The position numbers and the translations under genes are program-made. The notes under the pieces are model-generated. The model had not been told where the DNA came from. It was given only the letters and a program-made list of their open reading frames with translations, and made no database searches. From NCBI GenBank assembly GCA_021772555.1, contig JAJFLT010000123.1, positions 1 through 8,269 on the forward strand: DNA of 8,269 nt, given 5' to 3'. This document shows, piece by piece, positions 5,171 through 8,269 of the stretch. This stretch comes from Opitutales bacterium. GTDB taxonomy: Bacteria; Verrucomicrobiota; Verrucomicrobiia; Opitutales; UBA2987. Positions within the stretch are counted from its first letter, which is position 1. Each line of letters begins with the position of its first letter.

Positions 5171-7123
5171 ATGAGTAGCCTCCACAATTCCATTCTCGAT
5201 TCGGGCAATCCCGAAATTTATTCCCTTCGCACCAAAACCGAAGGTCCTTCCGGCAGTTTGCCATTTCAGCCGGAGTTTTTGAAAAATGAGCCCAGCGGAC
5301 ATATTTTCGGCTGGACCCAAAACGCTGGCATGGGGTGGGATCCGAAAGAAATGCTGGGCAGGCAATTCCTCATCCTCAGCACGCAGGGTGGAATCCGTTC
5401 GCCGGATGGCTCTCCCGTCGCTTTGGGGTATCATACCGGTCATTTCGAAGTAGGGCTATTGATGGAGGAAGCGGCCCGGGTAATCGCCCGCAACGGAGGT
5501 ATACCTTTTGCCGGATTTTGCAGCGATCCCTGCGATGGGCGGACCAACGGAACCTCCGGCATGATGGATAGTTTGCCCTACCGGAATGACGCCGCCATCC
5601 TCTTCCGCCGGTTGATCCGATCACTGCCCACGCGTCGGGGCGTACTCGGTGTGGCTACCTGTGACAAAGGTTTGCCCGCCATGATGATGGCTTTGGCTGG
5701 AAGTGGCAGCCTGCCCAGTGTGCTCGTCCCGGGCGGGGTTTCCCTTCTCAGTGAAGAGGCCGAAGATTTAGCCCGCATTCAATCTATTGGCGCTCGCTAT
5801 GCTCATAATGAGGTTTCGCTGGAAGAGGCGTCCTCATTGGGGTGCCGTGCCTGCGGATCCCCTGGAGGCGGATGCCAGTTTTTGGGTACCGCCGCCAGCA
5901 GCCAGGTCGTGGCTGAAGCCCTCGGGATGACGCTGCCTCATGCCGCTCTGGCCCCTTCCGGCGCGCCCATATGGACGGATATGGCCGCCCGATCGGCTTT
6001 GACGCTCATGCAGATGGAGAGAAAGGAAATGGTTTGCGCCGATATCCTGTCGGATGCGGCCATCAAAAATGCCATGGTCGTCCATGCTGCATTTGGTGGA
6101 TCCACCAACCTCATTCTGCATTTGCCCGCGGTGGCCCATGCTGCCGGTCTCAACCGGCCCACCGTGAAGGACTGGCAATATTACAATCAAAGGATACCGC
6201 GCCTCGTCGATGCCCTTCCCAATGGTCCTCGTGGCTACGCAACGGTGCAGGTCTTTCTCGCTGGCGGAGTGCCCGAGGTCATGCTGCACCTTCGCAAAAT
6301 GGGGCTTCTGGACCTGGATTCCATGACGGTCACGGGTCTTCCTCTGGGCGAAAATCTTCAATGGTGGGAAAACTCGGAAAGGCGGAAACGTTTGCGAGAA
6401 AAGCTTTATCATTTGGATGGTATCGACCCCGAAGACGTTATTTCCGATCCCCAATCAGCCGCCTTGAAAGGATTCTCGAGCACGGTGACTTTTCCCACCG
6501 GCAATCTCGCCCCGGAAGGTTCCGTCGTCAAAAGCACTGCCATCGATCCAGGTTTGATTTCCGTCGAGGGCATTTTTTACCACGAGGGGCCAGCCAGGGT
6601 TTTTGGGTCTGAAGGAGAGGCTATCAAAGCAATCAAGCGTGAAGGGCGCGGAGGAATTGAGGCTGGAGATGTCATTGTCATGGCGGGCATCGGACCATTG
6701 GGCTGCGGTATGCCGGAGACCTATCAGCTAACTGCCGCATTGAAATATTCGACTGCCGGAAAAGGCGTCGCCCTGCTCACGGACGGCCGGTTTTCGGGTG
6801 TTTCCACCGGGGCATGCATCGGGCACATCAGCCCCGAGGCCTTGGCCGAGGGCCCCATCGGAAAATTACGAGATGGCGATACAATCCGCATCCGCATCGA
6901 TTGTCATAAACTGGAGGGAAGCATCAATTTAGTGGCTGATAACGCAGAAGAAATATTGCGCGAGCGGTCCCTCAATCCAATTATCCGGCAAAATCCCAAT
7001 GTACCGGACGACACCCGGCTATGGGCGGCCCTGCAAAATGCCAGCGGCGGAAGCTGGCAGGGTTGCGTTTACGATGTGGATAAGATTCTAGAGGTCTTGA
7101 GTAAAGGAATGTCTAATCCTTAA
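5171..7123 (+). CDS. yjhG: D-xylonate dehydratase, YjhG/YagF type (IlvD/EDD family)
   Basis: The 650-residue product aligns from end to end, from memory, with E. coli YjhG and YagF (about 655 residues). Shared blocks include EIYSLRT (15-21), NAGMGW (51-56), SDPCDGRTNGT (118-128), the SLPYRNDA region, CDKGLPA (164-170), GGGCQFLGTA (232-241) and VHAAFGGSTNL (304-314). The C-terminal LPDGR-like and FSGVSTGACIGH segment (537-552) and GGSWQGCVYDVDKI (626-639) also match. C121, C164 and C235 are the likely iron-sulfur cluster ligands, and K166 sits at the position carbamylated in relatives. These enzymes are cytoplasmic and convert D-xylonate to 2-keto-3-deoxy-D-xylonate. Activity on other sugar acids cannot be excluded from sequence. 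The ATG at 5171 lines up with the family N-terminus although it lacks a clear Shine-Dalgarno. The xylose isomerase gene begins 72 bp downstream in the same direction, which supports a pentose role. Confidence 0.95.
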   Translation: MSSLHNSILDSGNPEIYSLRTKTEGPSGSLPFQPEFLKNEPSGHIFGWTQNAGMGWDPKEMLGRQFLILSTQGGIRSPDGSPVALGYHTGHFEVGLLMEEAARVIARNGGIPFAGFCSDPCDGRTNGTSGMMDSLPYRNDAAILFRRLIRSLPTRRGVLGVATCDKGLPAMMMALAGSGSLPSVLVPGGVSLLSEEAEDLARIQSIGARYAHNEVSLEEASSLGCRACGSPGGGCQFLGTAASSQVVAEALGMTLPHAALAPSGAPIWTDMAARSALTLMQMERKEMVCADILSDAAIKNAMVVHAAFGGSTNLILHLPAVAHAAGLNRPTVKDWQYYNQRIPRLVDALPNGPRGYATVQVFLAGGVPEVMLHLRKMGLLDLDSMTVTGLPLGENLQWWENSERRKRLREKLYHLDGIDPEDVISDPQSAALKGFSSTVTFPTGNLAPEGSVVKSTAIDPGLISVEGIFYHEGPARVFGSEGEAIKAIKREGRGGIEAGDVIVMAGIGPLGCGMPETYQLTAALKYSTAGKGVALLTDGRFSGVSTGACIGHISPEALAEGPIGKLRDGDTIRIRIDCHKLEGSINLVADNAEEILRERSLNPIIRQNPNVPDDTRLWAALQNASGGSWQGCVYDVDKILEVLSKGMSNP

Positions 7124-7181
7124 ACGATGATGAAAGATTGATTCGGCTTTTAATTGAGAATACCTGGGGCGATATCATTGA

Positions 7182-7188
7182 GAAAGGA
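7182..7188 (+). promoter_or_regulatory. Shine-Dalgarno of the xylose isomerase gene
   Basis: GAAAGGA lies 7 nt before the ATG at 7196 and fixes that start. The rest of the 72-bp gap after the dehydratase (7124-7195) shows no terminator hairpin and no convincing promoter, so read-through from the dehydratase gene is likely. Confidence 0.65.
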
Positions 7189-7195
7189 TATAAGG

Positions 7196-8269
7196 ATGAA
7201 GCAGGATTATTTTGACACCGAAAAAATAAATTTCGAAGGACCTGAATCCAGGAATCCGCTTTCATTCAAGCATTATAACGCGAAGGAGTTAGTTGTGGGA
7301 CAACCCATGAAAGACCATCTCCGTTTTGCCGTTGCCTATTGGCATACCATGCGGAACCCATTGTCGGATCCTTTTGGAGTAGGTACCGCTCAAATGCCCT
7401 GGGAGGATGGCTCCGATTCGGTGGACAATGCCCGACGGCGCGCCCGCGTATTTTTTGAGTTTTTGGAGAAACTGGGAGCGGATTATTATTGCTTCCACGA
7501 TCGGGATATCGCCCCCGAAGGCGCTGACTTGGCCGAGACCAATGGAAATCTCGATCTCGTGGTGGAAACCTTGAAAGACGAGCAGGAGCGAACCGGCAAG
7601 AAATTGCTTTGGGGAACGGCCGGTCTCTTCACCCACCCGAGGTATGTGCACGGGGCCGCCACCAGTTGTAATGCGGATGTCTTTGCCTACGCCGCCGCTC
7701 AAGTAAAAAAAGCTATGGAAATCACCCATGAATTAGGCGGCCTTGGTTACACTTTTTGGGGCGGGCGCGAAGGCTACAGCACCTTGCTCAATACCGACAT
7801 GAAGCGGGAACTCGACCACTTGGCAAAATTTCTGCACCTAGCCGTGGATTGGAAAAAACAAATTGGATTTGAGGGGCAATTTTACATCGAACCTAAACCG
7901 ATGGAACCGACTACTCATCAATACGACTCGGATGCAGCGGCATGTTTGAATTTCTTGCGCGAATACGATCTGCTGGATCATTGTAAGCTGAACATCGAAA
8001 CTAACCACGCAACTTTGGCCGGGCACACTATGGAGCACGACCTGACGGTGGCAGCCAACGCCGGGGCCCTCGGTAGCATCGATGCTAACACCGGAAATCT
8101 ATTTCTCGGTTGGGACACCGATCAATTCCCGACCGATATTTACCTCACCACACGTATAATGCTCATCGTGCTGGGTATGGGCGGTTTCACTACGGGTGGG
8201 TTGAACTTCGACGCCAAACGTCGGCGGGAATCTTTTGAGCCGGCGGATCTTTTCCACGCTCATATCGGG
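7196..8269 (+). CDS. xylA: Xylose isomerase, 3'-truncated by the window end
   Basis: An open frame of 358 codons runs without a stop to the last base. The family length is about 440 residues, so roughly the last 80 are missing. It begins MKQDYFDTEKINFEGPES and matches group II (long) xylose isomerases. The catalytic H101 and D104 are in CFHDRDIAPEG. The metal ligands E232 (IEPKP), E268 and H271 (NIETNHATLAGH), D296 (SIDANTG), D307 and D309 (GWDTDQFP), and D339 (LNFDAK) are all present. Their numbers coincide with those of the E. coli enzyme. The signature WGGREGY is at 188-194. The enzyme is cytoplasmic, uses two divalent metals, and converts D-xylose to D-xylulose (and glucose to fructose). 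It follows the xylonate dehydratase gene by 72 bp. A xylulokinase gene would be expected nearby, beyond the window, but none is visible here. Confidence 0.98.
   Translation, partial: MKQDYFDTEKINFEGPESRNPLSFKHYNAKELVVGQPMKDHLRFAVAYWHTMRNPLSDPFGVGTAQMPWEDGSDSVDNARRRARVFFEFLEKLGADYYCFHDRDIAPEGADLAETNGNLDLVVETLKDEQERTGKKLLWGTAGLFTHPRYVHGAATSCNADVFAYAAAQVKKAMEITHELGGLGYTFWGGREGYSTLLNTDMKRELDHLAKFLHLAVDWKKQIGFEGQFYIEPKPMEPTTHQYDSDAAACLNFLREYDLLDHCKLNIETNHATLAGHTMEHDLTVAANAGALGSIDANTGNLFLGWDTDQFPTDIYLTTRIMLIVLGMGGFTTGGLNFDAKRRRESFEPADLFHAHIG

Noticed and set aside
5834..6454. 206-codon open frame on the minus strand inside the dehydratase gene
   Set aside because: It lies wholly within a confidently identified gene. 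Its product is rich in His, Gly and Arg with no recognisable domain, which is typical of an antisense shadow.
5971..6612. 213-codon open frame on the plus strand in another frame of the dehydratase gene
   Set aside because: It overlaps the real gene completely, and its Arg/Gly/Ser-rich, non-domain composition marks it as a shadow.
7289..7729. 146-codon minus-strand frame opposite the xylose isomerase gene
   Set aside because: The opposite strand encodes intact catalytic motifs of xylose isomerase, so this frame is a by-product of its codon use.
1..8269. Defence, mobile-element, CRISPR or biosynthetic-cluster content
   Set aside because: Every confident gene is a metabolic, transport or housekeeping type. 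I saw no tandem repeats, integrase, transposase or inverted terminal repeats by eye.

Overview
This 8.3 kb window is an ordinary, gene-dense bacterial chromosomal segment. It has moderate GC, short intergenic gaps, and no tRNA, rRNA, CRISPR array, transposase or phage gene. I see no clear sign of a new system. The organism is best guessed as a Verrucomicrobiota-type (PVC group) bacterium. The main reason is that the small gene at 4604-5098 resembles a hypothetical family I remember mainly from Planctomycetes and Verrucomicrobia. This assignment is an inference and is not proven by any marker gene.

The layout has three blocks. Block 1 (3-1451, plus strand) holds a small polytopic membrane protein that may be cut by the window edge, an FmdB-type zinc-ribbon protein with a long charged tail, and a single-span membrane-anchored protein of unknown function. 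The block ends in a likely intrinsic terminator at 1474-1494. Block 2 (1493-4498, minus strand) reads in the order YcaC-like cysteine hydrolase, MgtE-type Mg2+ transporter, YhaM-like OB-fold/HD phosphohydrolase. The gaps are 5 and 43 bp, so this is probably one operon. A consensus TATAAT lies just before the first gene.

Block 3 (4604-8269, plus strand) holds the small PVC-type hypothetical gene, then a full-length YjhG/YagF-type D-xylonate dehydratase, then the first 358 codons of a xylose isomerase. The isomerase runs off the window end and keeps all its visible catalytic and metal-binding residues. The last two genes, 72 bp apart, point to a pentose-utilisation locus. Xylose isomerase opens the phosphorylative route (xylose to xylulose). 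Xylonate dehydratase belongs to the oxidative, non-phosphorylative route (xylonate to 2-keto-3-deoxyxylonate). This pairing is the most interesting point in the window, because the two enzymes normally serve alternative fates of the same sugar.
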